Shown: positions 16,708-26,266, counted from the stretch's first letter. The stretch: DNA of 64,000 nucleotides from Eubacteriaceae bacterium Marseille-Q4139 (GCA_018223415.1 JAGTTQ010000001.1:366153-430152), one strand, 5' to 3'. The notes: generated by a model from the letters alone, not told the origin. Program-made: numbers and translations.

Positions 16708-18081
16708 TTAAATGCTGATAACTCCAAAATATTTCAAAAGCTCTCCCACCAGGATCGCCGCCAGCATGACAGGCGCAATCCAGCGGAGCATGACCTGATA
16801 AAGGCGCTTTCTCTTAAACTCCCCGGAGCTTTCCACTTCTTCCTCCACAAAACGGCTCCCGATCACATGTCCCACAAATACGCACGTCCCGATGGCCGCA
16901 ACCGGCATCAGCACCGAATTGGAGATGAAGTCAAAAAAGTCCAGAAACTGCATGCCAAGAAGCTTGATGCCGGAAAGAGGCCCATAGCCAAGGCAGGACG
17001 GGATCCCAAGCAGGAGAATGGCCGCCGTGGAAACGACCGTGGCCGCTTTCCGCCCCAGCTTTGCCTTATCCTGCACCATGGAAACCACCGTCTCCAAAAG
17101 GGAAATCGACGACGTCAGCGCCGCAAACAGCACCAGCAGGAAAAACGCCGTGCCGAACAGCCCGCCCATATTCATGGAGCCGAACACCTTCGGCAGCACG
17201 CCGAACATAAGCCCCGGCCCTGCCTGTCCGCGGATTAAAGACGCATCGCCGCCGTTAAATGCCACGACGGCCGGCACGATCATCAGACCGGCCAGGAACG
17301 CAATCCCCGTATCAAAAATCTCAATCTGCGCCACGGACTTTTCCAGATTGTCTTCCTTTTTCATATAAGAGCCGTAGGTAATCATGATGCCCATGGCTAA
17401 GGACATGGAATAAAAAAGCTGTCCCATGGCCGCCAGCACCGTCGTCACGGAGACATCCTTTAAATCCGGGAGCAGGTAATACTTTAACCCGTCCATGGAA
17501 CCGGGAAGCGTCAGGCTGTACACAGCCACGCCGACAGATAGAAGGACAAGCACCGGCATCAAAAACCGGCTGGCTTTCTCAATCCCCTTTTCCACGCCGA
17601 ACAGGACGACGGCCGCCGTCAACAGCACATAAATCAAAAACCAGAACATCGGCGCCTCAAAAAGGCCGCTTCCGCTTCCTGCGATGAAATCCCCGAAATA
17701 GGAATCTCCAGCCATGGCTGCCATGTTCCCGCGGGCAAATTCCGCAAAATATTTGATGACCCATCCGCCGATGACACAGTAGTACGGCGTGATAATGACG
17801 GGGATCAGCGCGGAAAGCCAGCCAAGGGCCGCAAACCGCTTATCGAGCTTCGCATACGCTTCAATACAAGAAAGCCTCGTCCTGCGCCCGAGGGCAATCT
17901 CCGTAATCATCAGCGTAAACCCGAAGGTAACTGCCAGCAGGATGTAGATAATCAGAAATGCTCCCCCGCCGTATTTTGCCGCCAGGTACGGGAACCGCCA
18001 GAGATTCCCGAGTCCGACCGCGGAGCCTGCTGCGGCCAGGACAAAGCCGATCCTGCTTGTAAAGCTGCTTCTCTCTTTCAT
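16708..18081 (-). CDS. Neurotransmitter:sodium symporter family transporter
   Basis: About 457 residues from ATG 18081 (GGAG eight bases upstream; the promoter lies upstream at 18146-18174, which excludes the longer frame). The N-terminus reads SRIGFVLAAAGSAVGLGNLWRFPY, the conserved Na+/substrate site of LeuT-fold NSS proteins, with about 11-12 helices. Imports amino acids driven by Na+. The upstream gene encodes an M20 dipeptidase, and the window holds two Na+-exporting decarboxylases that could supply the gradient. Substrate is not predictable by eye; bacterial members move Trp, Tyr, Leu or Met. Confidence 0.9.
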   Translation of the reverse strand: MKERSSFTSRIGFVLAAAGSAVGLGNLWRFPYLAAKYGGGAFLIIYILLAVTFGFTLMITEIALGRRTRLSCIEAYAKLDKRFAALGWLSALIPVIITPYYCVIGGWVIKYFAEFARGNMAAMAGDSYFGDFIAGSGSGLFEAPMFWFLIYVLLTAAVVLFGVEKGIEKASRFLMPVLVLLSVGVAVYSLTLPGSMDGLKYYLLPDLKDVSVTTVLAAMGQLFYSMSLAMGIMITYGSYMKKEDNLEKSVAQIEIFDTGIAFLAGLMIVPAVVAFNGGDASLIRGQAGPGLMFGVLPKVFGSMNMGGLFGTAFFLLVLFAALTSSISLLETVVSMVQDKAKLGRKAATVVSTAAILLLGIPSCLGYGPLSGIKLLGMQFLDFFDFISNSVLMPVAAIGTCVFVGHVIGSRFVEEEVESSGEFKRKRLYQVMLRWIAPVMLAAILVGELLKYFGVISI

Positions 18082-18145
18082 CCAATGTTCTCCTTCTCTA
18101 AATGTCACGTTAAAAGTGTAAAGTAAAAAAGTGATAATTGGCCCC

Positions 18146-18174
18146 ATTATACACGGGTTTGAGAGAAAAAGCAA
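18146..18174 (-). promoter_or_regulatory. Promoter of the NSS symporter gene
   Basis: Minus strand TTGCTT (18174-18169), 17 bases, TATAAT (18151-18146). It begins just after the stop codon of the dipeptidase gene, so the symporter can be expressed on its own. Confidence 0.65.
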
Positions 18175-18181
18175 ATACTTT

Positions 18182-19573
18182 TTATGATTTTCCTGATTCT
18201 TCTGCCGGGCGGCCAAGCTCACAGAGCACCTGGGCCGTCGCATGGATGCCGTTGTAATAGCAGGAAAGCTTCATATTTTCATTGGGCGCATGGTTGTTTT
18301 CATCCGGATTTGCATAGGGGACGCTGACGACCGGAACGCCTAAAATATCTGTGAACACGTAGTTCGGAAGGCTGCCGCCCATGAGCGGCAGATTCACCGG
18401 CTCCGTGTTGTAGGCTTTCTTTATGCCCTCGCGGATCCGCACAACAAGCGGCAGAGACGGCTCCGTACAGGAAGCCTCCATGACGGAATACCCGCTTACA
18501 ACAGCCGACGGCTCCATCTTCTCCACATGGCGCTTCACCTTCTCATACGTGTCCTTCCCCCGCATACCGGGCACAAGGCGGATATCCATCTTTACCACTG
18601 CATGACAGGGGATGATGGTCTTCGTGCCCTCTCCGCCGTAGCCGCTCGTCAGGCCGTTGATGGTGAGCGTCGGAAGGAACATCAGGTGGCGGTAAAACTC
18701 CAGCTTATCGTCAAATTTCAGCCTGTCCACGCCGTACAGCCTGCAAAGCTCCTCCGGCTCAAACTCCATGGCTTCCATCATTTCCTGCTGTGCCGGGGAA
18801 ACCGGCGCAATGCCGTCATAAAAGCCGTCGATCAGCACCTTCCCGTCCGCGTCTGTCATGGACGATAAAAGCTTTACCATCTTCCAGGCCGCATTTTCAA
18901 TGACGCCGCCCTTGTTCCCCGAATGGTTGTCGCTCTTTGCCGTCGTAATCCCGATCTCAAAGGACAGGATGCCGCGGTTTCCGTAGACAATCTGCGGCAC
19001 CGTGTCGCTGTACATGCCGCCGTCGGAAACGTAAACCACATCGGCCGCCAGAAGTTCCCGGTTCTGCTCCACGATCCACGGAAGGCTCGGGCTCCCGCTC
19101 TCCTCCTCGCCGTCCAGGATAAATTTCACATGGACAGGGAGTTTTCCAAAGGTCTCCAGGCAGGAACGCACCGCCATCAGATGAGCCATGAACTGCCCCT
19201 TGTTGTCGGCAACGCCGCGCCCGTAGAGGACACCAAGCTTTTCCGTCGGGATAAAGGGAGGCGTATCCCATGCTTCCAGGGGCTCCGGCGGCTGGACGTC
19301 GTAATGGCCGTAAAACAGTACCGTCGGCGCGTCCTCCTTATCGGAGTGGAGCTCAGCAAAGACTGCCGGCTTTGTCGGCGAGTCCAAAAGCCTTGCCTCC
19401 ATGCCCATGTCACGGAACATGGAGATTAAAAGGCTGCTGCATTCCTCCACGCCCCAGTTCTGTGCACTGACGCTTGGCTGGGACGCCACCCGGATGAGCT
19501 CCTGCTTATGCACATCCGCCATGCTGTCGATATAGCCGTGAAGCACCTCTGCCATTTCCCTTGTCATTTCCAT
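18182..19573 (-). CDS. M20-family metallodipeptidase
   Basis: 463 residues from ATG 19573 (GAGG eight bases upstream; a GTG nine bases earlier is also possible). Metal-site motifs in M20 order: GHYDVQPPEP near 90, GRGVADNKG near 122 and DGEEESGSPS near 155 with the catalytic Glu pair. Hydrolyses dipeptides or related N-acyl amino acids, probably cytoplasmic since no signal is seen. Its position just upstream of an amino acid symporter suggests a shared role in peptide or amino acid use. Confidence 0.9.
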   Translation of the reverse strand: MEMTREMAEVLHGYIDSMADVHKQELIRVASQPSVSAQNWGVEECSSLLISMFRDMGMEARLLDSPTKPAVFAELHSDKEDAPTVLFYGHYDVQPPEPLEAWDTPPFIPTEKLGVLYGRGVADNKGQFMAHLMAVRSCLETFGKLPVHVKFILDGEEESGSPSLPWIVEQNRELLAADVVYVSDGGMYSDTVPQIVYGNRGILSFEIGITTAKSDNHSGNKGGVIENAAWKMVKLLSSMTDADGKVLIDGFYDGIAPVSPAQQEMMEAMEFEPEELCRLYGVDRLKFDDKLEFYRHLMFLPTLTINGLTSGYGGEGTKTIIPCHAVVKMDIRLVPGMRGKDTYEKVKRHVEKMEPSAVVSGYSVMEASCTEPSLPLVVRIREGIKKAYNTEPVNLPLMGGSLPNYVFTDILGVPVVSVPYANPDENNHAPNENMKLSCYYNGIHATAQVLCELGRPAEESGKS

Positions 19574-19604
19574 ACGGATCACCTCTCCTTTTCCCGGATT
19601 TCTT

Positions 19605-21443
19605 TTACAGATCTAAATCAATGAACTCGAAATCGTCGTCTTCCTCGACGGAACGGCCCGCCTCTTTGGCTGGCTTCTGGCTCCTCCTGCCGGTTTGAGG
19701 TTCCATTTCCTCCGGATCGTCAAAATCCGCATCCAGATCTTCGATTTCCTCGTCCTCAAAATCCGGCTCTGCATCCCGTCTTCCGGTCGGGCGTCTGTCC
19801 GCGGCAGTATTCCTGCCGCGGCCTTCGTACACTTCCTCGTCCGCATCCTCTATGTCGCCGTATCCGTCGTCAGGATCTTCGCTCTCATATCTGCGTCCGT
19901 TCCTTCTTCCGGCTGTATCCCGCCTGTCATAGCGGCCGGCCTCCTGGCGTTCCGCGCCCGTCTGCCTCTCTGCGCCGTAGTCCAGGTCATAGGAAGTGCC
20001 TCCGCGCCCCGGGCTGCCCGGCTTCTTTAAGAGCAGGACAATAAGTACAATAATTAACACGATGCATACGGCAAAGAGCCCGACGATCAGCCAGCCGCGG
20101 ATGGAGTAGTCATCTAAGAGGCTGTTGTATTCCTCTGCCAGTGATGCAAGCTTCGTCTTCGCGCTCTCCGCATCCGGATCCTGGAAGTACCTCTGGAGTG
20201 TCATCTCCTTCTGGTCGTAGCGGTAGAAGTTCTTTTCACCATTGCTGTTCATACCGTAGACGACGCAGTACTCCGGAACCGAATCGTCGTCCGCCGCCCA
20301 GATCCATCCGCTCACCGTGTGCGAGCCGATGTCGATGGAGCAGGCCTCAAAGCCGTCCGGAATTTCCGTGCCCTCCGGAATCTCGCTGACCGGAAGGACG
20401 ATGATGGTCTTCTCCGCCATCTTCACCGTTACATACGGCGCGAAGGTTCCATTCTCCGAATTGTAGAGGAAGAAATCGCCCTCTCCCGCGTCATTCGTCA
20501 TGTAAAGGAGCGTCAGGCCTTCCGCCTCGTTCCAGCCGGCCTGTACCTGCGTTCCGTTGTAATCAATCTGCGTGGACGTAAAGCCTGCGGGAAGCGCTGC
20601 CTCGTCAAAGGAAGCTGCCACCTGCCAGTTCTCCTCACCGACGGCTGCCGTCATGCCGCTGCCCTCAGCGCCCGCGTCAGCCGGCTCCGAAGCCTCCGGC
20701 GTCTCGCCGCCCTCGGTCTTTGTCACCTTAATCGTATAATTTTTAACGGTTGTACCATCTTCTGCCGTTACCTTGCAGACAATCTCATTTTCCCCGATCT
20801 GGAGGCCGTCGTTTCCGCTGACAACTACCGTCGCTTTGCTGTCATTGGCCGGTGCACTGACCGTGATCTTTTCCACATCGCCGGAAACCGTGGCCGTGTA
20901 ATCCGTCACGTCCGGCGAAAAGGCCGGGGAAAGCTCGCCCGGAGAAATCGTTAAGGACGACAGGTTCGCATCCCTTGAGTAGGTTGCCGGCGCGTTGACC
21001 TTGACGGCCGAGCTTCCCACATGGCTTAAGGACACCGCCTGGGAGTTGGAGTCATAGACCTCCTGGGATTTTACGGTGATGTTTGTGGTACCGGCCTTTA
21101 ACGTCTTAAAGGTCAGAGAAAAGTTAAACGTCGTCTGTCCCACCGATTCCATGGTGCCTAAGACTCTCACGGAGCCGGCGCCGCCGTTGGCGCTGGTGCC
21201 GCTCACAAATTCCAGGGCGGAGGAATCATATTCCAGCATGACGTCCGAGGCGCCGAGCCCCTCTGCCCCGTCTGTTGTAATCTTCATCGAAACCGTCACC
21301 TGATTCCCGACGGTAACAGACGGGTCGGAAAACGTAATCTTTCCTGTCGCCGCAAAGGCAGTAAGCATCTGGCCCGGCAGGAAAACTGCCATCATGGCGA
21401 GAACCAGAAGGCCCGCCGCCAGCTTCTTTATCTTTGTACTCAT
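19605..21443 (-). CDS. Cohesin-domain membrane protein with cadherin-like domain and acidic cytoplasmic tail
   Basis: About 612 residues. Signal peptide 1-32; cohesin-like domain about 33-150 (TFSDPSVTVGNQVTVSM, GLGASDVMLEYDSSALEFVSG); cadherin-like beta-sandwich about 155-240 (LSSLTISPGELSPAFSP, VTDYTATV); an unassigned domain about 265-410; membrane helix about 450-475 ending in Lys-Lys; then about 130 residues rich in Asp, Glu and Arg inside the cell. The topology puts a type I cohesin-like receptor on the surface. ATG 21443 is eight bases after GGAG. It begins 25 bases after the stop codon of the dockerin-bearing glucosaminidase, so the two should be made together. Cohesins bind dockerins in cellulosomes; here no cellulase is nearby. 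Confidence 0.85.
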   Translation of the reverse strand: MSTKIKKLAAGLLVLAMMAVFLPGQMLTAFAATGKITFSDPSVTVGNQVTVSMKITTDGAEGLGASDVMLEYDSSALEFVSGTSANGGAGSVRVLGTMESVGQTTFNFSLTFKTLKAGTTNITVKSQEVYDSNSQAVSLSHVGSSAVKVNAPATYSRDANLSSLTISPGELSPAFSPDVTDYTATVSGDVEKITVSAPANDSKATVVVSGNDGLQIGENEIVCKVTAEDGTTVKNYTIKVTKTEGGETPEASEPADAGAEGSGMTAAVGEENWQVAASFDEAALPAGFTSTQIDYNGTQVQAGWNEAEGLTLLYMTNDAGEGDFFLYNSENGTFAPYVTVKMAEKTIIVLPVSEIPEGTEIPDGFEACSIDIGSHTVSGWIWAADDDSVPEYCVVYGMNSNGEKNFYRYDQKEMTLQRYFQDPDAESAKTKLASLAEEYNSLLDDYSIRGWLIVGLFAVCIVLIIVLIVLLLKKPGSPGRGGTSYDLDYGAERQTGAERQEAGRYDRRDTAGRRNGRRYESEDPDDGYGDIEDADEEVYEGRGRNTAADRRPTGRRDAEPDFEDEEIEDLDADFDDPEEMEPQTGRRSQKPAKEAGRSVEEDDDFEFIDLDL

Positions 21444-21468
21444 ATCCATGTCTCCTTACTTCGTTTTA

Positions 21469-23895
21469 TCACCCATTCTCCAGGATGATCTTCTGGAGGG
21501 CCGCCATGTCGGCCGCGTTGACCGTGCCGTCCCCGTTTAAATCGGCCGCTTTCGCGGCATCCCCGCTAAGGGTAGTTTCCCCAAGAATATGCTGTTTTAT
21601 CAGCATCACATCGAGAACCGTCCGGCTCCCGTCCCCGTTGACATCGCCGGAAAGCCTGCCGCCCTGGGCTGCTTCCGTCTGGGGCGGAGCCTCTGCCGAC
21701 GTCGTTTCCGCCGGAGCCTGAGTTTCAGCCGGTGTCTCCGCCGCGGTCGGAGCCGCGGTTTCCGGCGCCTGGGTCTTTGCCGGGGCTCCCGGGGTCTGGG
21801 ATACAACCGGGGCCGTTGTCTCCGGCGCCTGGGTCGTGGAACCGCCAGGCCCCACACCTGTCTGGACGCCCTGGGTGGCAGCCGCCGTCGTTTCCGCCGG
21901 AGCACCGGGGCCTCCGGTCTGGCCTGCGCCCGGCCCTGTCTGGCCGCCCGGGCCGACGGCCGTTCCCGTCCCTGCGGACGTTCCTGTACCGCCGGTTCCG
22001 GAATCCGGCACCGTTACCACCGGCGCATCGCTCTGTCTCACCACGTTCAGCCGGTACGTCCGCACATCGCCGTTTTCTGCCGTAACCGTCACCGAAATGG
22101 TGTTGGCGCCGCTCTGGAGGGAAATGGTTCCTGTTCCGCTCACAGACGCCTTCGAGTCAATGGCGCCTGCCTTTACCTCGATCCTGTCAACGGACGGGTT
22201 CACGATGATATCGTAGCTTTCCGTGTCGCGGCCGAAGGTCGGCGTCAGGGCGTAGCCCGTAACCTCTAAAGAAGCCAGCTTGTTGTTGGGGCTTCCCGTC
22301 TTCGTCGGCTTCGCACATGCCGTCTCCGGCATGTTGTTGTAAATCGGTATCTTGAATACGAGCGTCTGGCTCTTCATGTCATCCGTGTAGGCGCGGGAAA
22401 GCTTGGCGCCTTCGCCTGCTGCACCCTCCACGTTCGTCATGTACTGATGTTTATAAAGGTTCGTTCCCTGGACATTGAACTTCTTTAAATAGAAGGTATC
22501 CTGTCCCTGCTTCACGTAATTGTCGCCGTAATACTGGGCACCGCCGACGATGGACTTCTCGATGGAATTCCATGGCCGCCCGTAGCTCCCGTTCTGGGAG
22601 GCATACCAGAGGCCGCGGGTGACGGCCGACATGGTGCCGGAGTCATAGGCGCCGATATTAAAGAAATTGTAATAGCCTTCGTAACCAGGAGTCTTTCCGG
22701 AAATGCTGCCCGAAGTCCCGGCTCCCTGCTCCTGAATAATCATGGCAGCCAGAACGTAGGGATTCACGCCGGACTGCGCCGCTGCCGCCATGATAATGTC
22801 GGCGTAGCTGCTTCCCGGCGGCACCGGGGATTCCGTCCCGGCTCCCGTATTGTCGCCGGTGATCGCCGAGGCGTCCATGCCCGGGCCGTACTCCACCGAC
22901 GGCACAGCCACCACGGGAAGCTCCCTGGCGCTCACAACGGCCGACGGCCCTTCCAGGCTCACGTTTCCCTGGCTGCCGGAGCCCTGGGTAGTCTCCACCG
23001 GGGATACCGGGGCCGCCGTCTGTTCCGGAGACGCCGAAAAGCCGGGGCCGTAGTTTTCCCCGGGAGCCGGCTGTGTCTCCTGCACCGTCCCGCCGGGCGC
23101 CGTTCCCTGTCCCGAAGACACGGCAGCTTTCTCCAAAAATGTCCCTTTTATCAGGCTCTGGAGCCCTTCCTTCGTCTGGTGATTGCTGTCATATGTATGC
23201 AGAAGGAACTGGAAAATATAAGTCTCATTTAAAAAATTCCTGGGATCCATGTAATAGCATACGATGTCCCTCGATGCGGCCACCCAGGTGGCGCCGTCAA
23301 AGCCTGTCCACACGCCGCTTCCCCAGTCATATGCGCCGTATTCCGTGGATTTCCAGGAGGAAATGCTGTTTTTGTCCACCAGGTTGGCGCCCACGGCCCC
23401 CTCGTTCGCAATTACATCATTCCAGTCGAGGCCGGTTTTCTGCGCCTGGAAAACCCAGGTGGGATATTCCGCATGCAGCGTCCGCAGGGAGTCCTTATAG
23501 CTCTCCGGAAATCCCTGTTCATTCAGATACGCCTCAAAGGAGGCATCCGTCGTATAGGACACCGGGAATTTGATGTACTCTGAAGACACATAACCCGTCT
23601 GGGTACCGGAGCCGCTTGAAAAACGGATCTCGTACCAGCGAGCGCCGTCGGAACCCGTGGTTTCCCCTGTGACCGTCACGGCCGTCCCATAGTCCAGCCG
23701 GGCCACGATGGAATTCCCCGTTCCCGCCCCGCTCCGCACATTGAGCGTCGTCGCCTTGACGTTGGCGGACCGCTCCATATCGGCAAAGGCTGTGTCCGGA
23801 TTCTTTATGAAAAGCGCGGTCTTTCCCGCTGCCCCGAAGGCCAGCGCCATTCCCAAAACCGCCGCCAGAATTCGTTTCCCCTTTTTCTTTTTCAT
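21469..23895 (-). CDS. Secreted SH3b and glucosaminidase protein with a C-terminal dockerin
   Basis: About 808 residues from ATG 23895 (AGGAG seven bases upstream). Order: signal peptide or N-terminal anchor (1-25), bacterial SH3 domain (about 45-105, TTLNVRSGAGTGNSIVARL), a first wall-hydrolase-associated region, Pro/Gly/Thr linker, a glucosaminidase-like domain (about 370-515, ADIIMAAAAQSGVNPYVLAAMII, then YNFFNIGAY), a cadherin-like beta-sandwich (about 545-635), a Pro/Thr/Ala linker and a type I dockerin at the end with two calcium loops, DVNGDGSRTVLD and DLNGDGTVNAAD. Probably cuts peptidoglycan glycan strands and docks to the neighbouring cohesin. Its own promoter is at 23949-23978. Confidence 0.88.
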   Translation of the reverse strand: MKKKKGKRILAAVLGMALAFGAAGKTALFIKNPDTAFADMERSANVKATTLNVRSGAGTGNSIVARLDYGTAVTVTGETTGSDGARWYEIRFSSGSGTQTGYVSSEYIKFPVSYTTDASFEAYLNEQGFPESYKDSLRTLHAEYPTWVFQAQKTGLDWNDVIANEGAVGANLVDKNSISSWKSTEYGAYDWGSGVWTGFDGATWVAASRDIVCYYMDPRNFLNETYIFQFLLHTYDSNHQTKEGLQSLIKGTFLEKAAVSSGQGTAPGGTVQETQPAPGENYGPGFSASPEQTAAPVSPVETTQGSGSQGNVSLEGPSAVVSARELPVVAVPSVEYGPGMDASAITGDNTGAGTESPVPPGSSYADIIMAAAAQSGVNPYVLAAMIIQEQGAGTSGSISGKTPGYEGYYNFFNIGAYDSGTMSAVTRGLWYASQNGSYGRPWNSIEKSIVGGAQYYGDNYVKQGQDTFYLKKFNVQGTNLYKHQYMTNVEGAAGEGAKLSRAYTDDMKSQTLVFKIPIYNNMPETACAKPTKTGSPNNKLASLEVTGYALTPTFGRDTESYDIIVNPSVDRIEVKAGAIDSKASVSGTGTISLQSGANTISVTVTAENGDVRTYRLNVVRQSDAPVVTVPDSGTGGTGTSAGTGTAVGPGGQTGPGAGQTGGPGAPAETTAAATQGVQTGVGPGGSTTQAPETTAPVVSQTPGAPAKTQAPETAAPTAAETPAETQAPAETTSAEAPPQTEAAQGGRLSGDVNGDGSRTVLDVMLIKQHILGETTLSGDAAKAADLNGDGTVNAADMAALQKIILENG

Positions 23896-23948
23896 CTGCT
23901 TTCTCCTGTCGTTCTTGTCCGTCCATGCCAAAAAATGACATCAGGTTC

Positions 23949-23978
23949 ATTATACTGACAAAGCAAGTTCCCTGTCAA
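23949..23978 (-). promoter_or_regulatory. Promoter of the dockerin/cohesin operon
   Basis: Minus strand TTGACA (23978-23973), 18 bases, TATAAT (23954-23949), about 55 bases before the start codon. Confidence 0.75.
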
Positions 23979-24111
23979 CCTCGCTTGCAAAAGTTCACAG
24001 AATTGCCAGGTTTTCCCTTGAAATCGTAAGAATTTCTTAAGCAAAATGTGAGCGCCGGGGCGTGTCCTGCACCATGGAAAATCCTCATTGCCGAATTGTC
24101 CTCCCGAGGCA

Positions 24112-24161
24112 AAAATCTCCCGGGGCAGATTCCGTTTTTCATCTGGAACCTGGCCCGGGAG
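24112..24161 (-). terminator. Intrinsic terminator after the VanZ gene
   Basis: Hairpin CTCCCGGG / CCCGGGAG with further inner pairing, then ATTTTT on the minus strand. The 5' arm lies inside the last codons of the VanZ gene. Confidence 0.7.
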
Positions 24162-24666
24162 AGCCTGTTTTTCTTTCTTTTCCAAATATGCGCTTTAAAA
24201 CAGTCCGAAAGATCAAAACACCGAAAAATGCGCCGAGTGCATTGGCCGCCACATCGTCCGTCTGGCAGTAGCCGCGCCCGGTAAAAAGCTGCACCGTTTC
24301 GATCAGGACGCTTATGAGCGCACCTGAGACGGTACAAAAAAGAAGGTTTTCCGCCCTGGAAGAGAGGAACGGAAACAGCATGCCGAAGGGAAGAAACAGA
24401 AGGACGTTCTCAATCACATAGGCATGGGACTGAGCCGTGTTCCCCCAGGTGGAAAACAGCGCCAGATCCAGCCCGTGCCTAGAGCCCGGCTCCCTGGAAA
24501 AAAAGACCACCTGCACCATGCAGATCAGATAAACGAGAAACAAAAACAGCGGAACCGCCATGCCCCTGTGCCTTTTTGCCAGCCCCCAAAAAAGCGCCGT
24601 CAAAACCGCCGCCAGCGGGAGCCCCAAACCAAGGAAAGGGATGACCTCCGCCATATCCTTTCCCAT
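24139..24666 (-). CDS. VanZ-family membrane protein
   Basis: About 175 residues, four or five membrane helices, with VIENVLLFLPFGMLFPFL and the VanZ-type ending TDDVAANALGAFFG. VanZ of the vancomycin cluster gives low-level teicoplanin resistance, but most family members have no known role. Start uncertain: ATG 24666 and 24654 and TTG 24675 are in frame and none has a strong ribosome binding site. It follows the glycosylphosphotransferase gene by about 50 bases and ends at a terminator, so it is probably the second gene of that unit. Confidence 0.75.
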   Translation of the reverse strand: MGKDMAEVIPFLGLGLPLAAVLTALFWGLAKRHRGMAVPLFLFLVYLICMVQVVFFSREPGSRHGLDLALFSTWGNTAQSHAYVIENVLLFLPFGMLFPFLSSRAENLLFCTVSGALISVLIETVQLFTGRGYCQTDDVAANALGAFFGVLIFRTVLKRIFGKERKTGSPGPGSR

Positions 24667-24717
24667 GCATGCCAAAACGTCTGCCAGTTTTACCGCATCC
24701 TTTCCATTCTCCCCGCC

Positions 24718-26166
24718 TTACATGGCCCCGTCCCTGGACAGGACGACGAGGATTGTCTTTAAAAGAATCCGAAGATCGAGCCCCAGGCTCCACTCCGAAA
24801 TATATTTCTTATCCAGGCGGACGACCTCATCAAAATCCGTGATCCGGTTCCGCCCGCTCACCTGCCAAAGCCCCGTAATCCCCGGCTTCACAGCCAGGCG
24901 GCCGCGGTGCCGGATTTCATACTTTTCCCACTCATCCACTGTCGGCGGCCGCGTGCCCACCAGGCTCATATCGCCTTTCAGCACGTTGAAAAACTGCGGG
25001 AACTCGTCGAGGCTCCACTCGCGGATCAGGTTCCCGACTCCCTTTTTCACGGAGCCGTCAGGAAGGCGCCTGGCGCCTATGATCCTGGGATCCCAGTCTA
25101 ACTTGAACATCCTGCCGTCTGCCAGACGGTTCTTCTCTGCCAGCTCTTCCTTCCGGCTTTCCGCGTCCATATACATGCTGCGGAACTTATAAATCCGGAA
25201 CGGGCGGCCATTCTTTCCGACCCGCACCTGCGAGAAAAAGACAGGCCCCGGCGACTGGAGAAAAATAGCAGGGCCGAGAATCACCGTCAAAAGGCCTGTA
25301 AAGACACAGCCCACAAAGCCGCCTGCAATGTCCATGGCCCGCTTTGCCATGCGCTTTCCGGCTGCCGCAAAGACCGGCGACACCGTCACCATCCATCCGT
25401 CGCCGAAGGGTTCCACAAACGCCTGCCCCTGCCTGTATTTTGACGCGGCCGGCAGGATTCTATGTATGGTAACGCCCATTTCCATGAGCGCCTCCGAAAG
25501 CTTCTCCGCCTCCGGACACGGCTCCGTCAGGAAAAAGAGTACGGCATCCACCCATTGATGGTTCACATAGGCGGCAGCCCCCGAAAGTGAAGACACAACA
25601 GCCGTTCCCTCGATGATTTCCCCCGTCCTGTCCCGGTCGGCCGCAACAAGGCCGGCAATGCGGCAGTTTTCGTATTCCGCCTTTTTCATCTCCTTAAGAA
25701 GGCCGGGCATCTGCGCTTCTGTACTGACAAGAAGGAGTGAAATCTCCTTCCGCCGGAAAAAACGCCGCCGCATACGGCTCCATGCCGTCCACGCGGCGGG
25801 ACGGAACAGCGCAGAAAACACGCCTGTCATCAGGCAGACGGCCCTGGAATAGGCTTCCGCCTCTTTCGTAAAAAACAGCCAGGCCACGGACAAAAGCTCC
25901 ACAAAGAGTACATGCCGGACGACTCCGGCCGCCTTCCCGCCGCGTCCAGAACGCCATTCCCTTCCCGGCTCTCCGAATGCGGCAGAAACCAGCAGCTCAA
26001 CCACCGCCAGAACAGCCGTCAGATTTCGGTACAGGGGGCTGCCGAGAACAGCCAGATCCCCGAACCGGAGCCAGCAGGCCAGGAAAAAGGCGGCCAGAAG
26101 GCTCAGGACACCAAGAATAAAAAAATCGGCCTGTTCCAGCCAATCTCCAGCTTCCCGCTCTCCCAT
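24718..26166 (-). CDS. Polyprenyl-phosphate glycosylphosphotransferase (exopolysaccharide initiating enzyme)
   Basis: About 482 residues from ATG 26166 (GGAGG seven bases upstream). N-terminal membrane helices, a central nucleotide-binding-like region (about 130-230) and a C-terminal bacterial sugar transferase domain with KRAMDIAGGFVGC, a hydrophobic hairpin, QVRVGKNGRPFRIYKFRSM and SLDEFPQFFNVLKGDMSLVGTRPP. It transfers sugar-1-phosphate to undecaprenyl phosphate at the inner membrane to start a surface polysaccharide repeat. Unusually, no glycosyltransferase, flippase or polymerase gene adjoins it, so the partners must lie elsewhere. Confidence 0.9.
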   Translation of the reverse strand: MGEREAGDWLEQADFFILGVLSLLAAFFLACWLRFGDLAVLGSPLYRNLTAVLAVVELLVSAAFGEPGREWRSGRGGKAAGVVRHVLFVELLSVAWLFFTKEAEAYSRAVCLMTGVFSALFRPAAWTAWSRMRRRFFRRKEISLLLVSTEAQMPGLLKEMKKAEYENCRIAGLVAADRDRTGEIIEGTAVVSSLSGAAAYVNHQWVDAVLFFLTEPCPEAEKLSEALMEMGVTIHRILPAASKYRQGQAFVEPFGDGWMVTVSPVFAAAGKRMAKRAMDIAGGFVGCVFTGLLTVILGPAIFLQSPGPVFFSQVRVGKNGRPFRIYKFRSMYMDAESRKEELAEKNRLADGRMFKLDWDPRIIGARRLPDGSVKKGVGNLIREWSLDEFPQFFNVLKGDMSLVGTRPPTVDEWEKYEIRHRGRLAVKPGITGLWQVSGRNRITDFDEVVRLDKKYISEWSLGLDLRILLKTILVVLSRDGAM

Positions 26167-26266
26167 TTTCCCGCCTCCTTCCGGCACCGTTTTTGTCTTA
26201 TCACTATACCATCCGCCAAGGCTTTCGTCAAGTTTTGCCGGCGGGAAAAACCAGCCGCCCAGCCGC

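Noticed and set aside
23973..24060. AT-rich gap between the dockerin operon and the VanZ gene as a possible gene
   Set aside because: It holds a promoter and nothing with a ribosome binding site; frames there are short and without domains.
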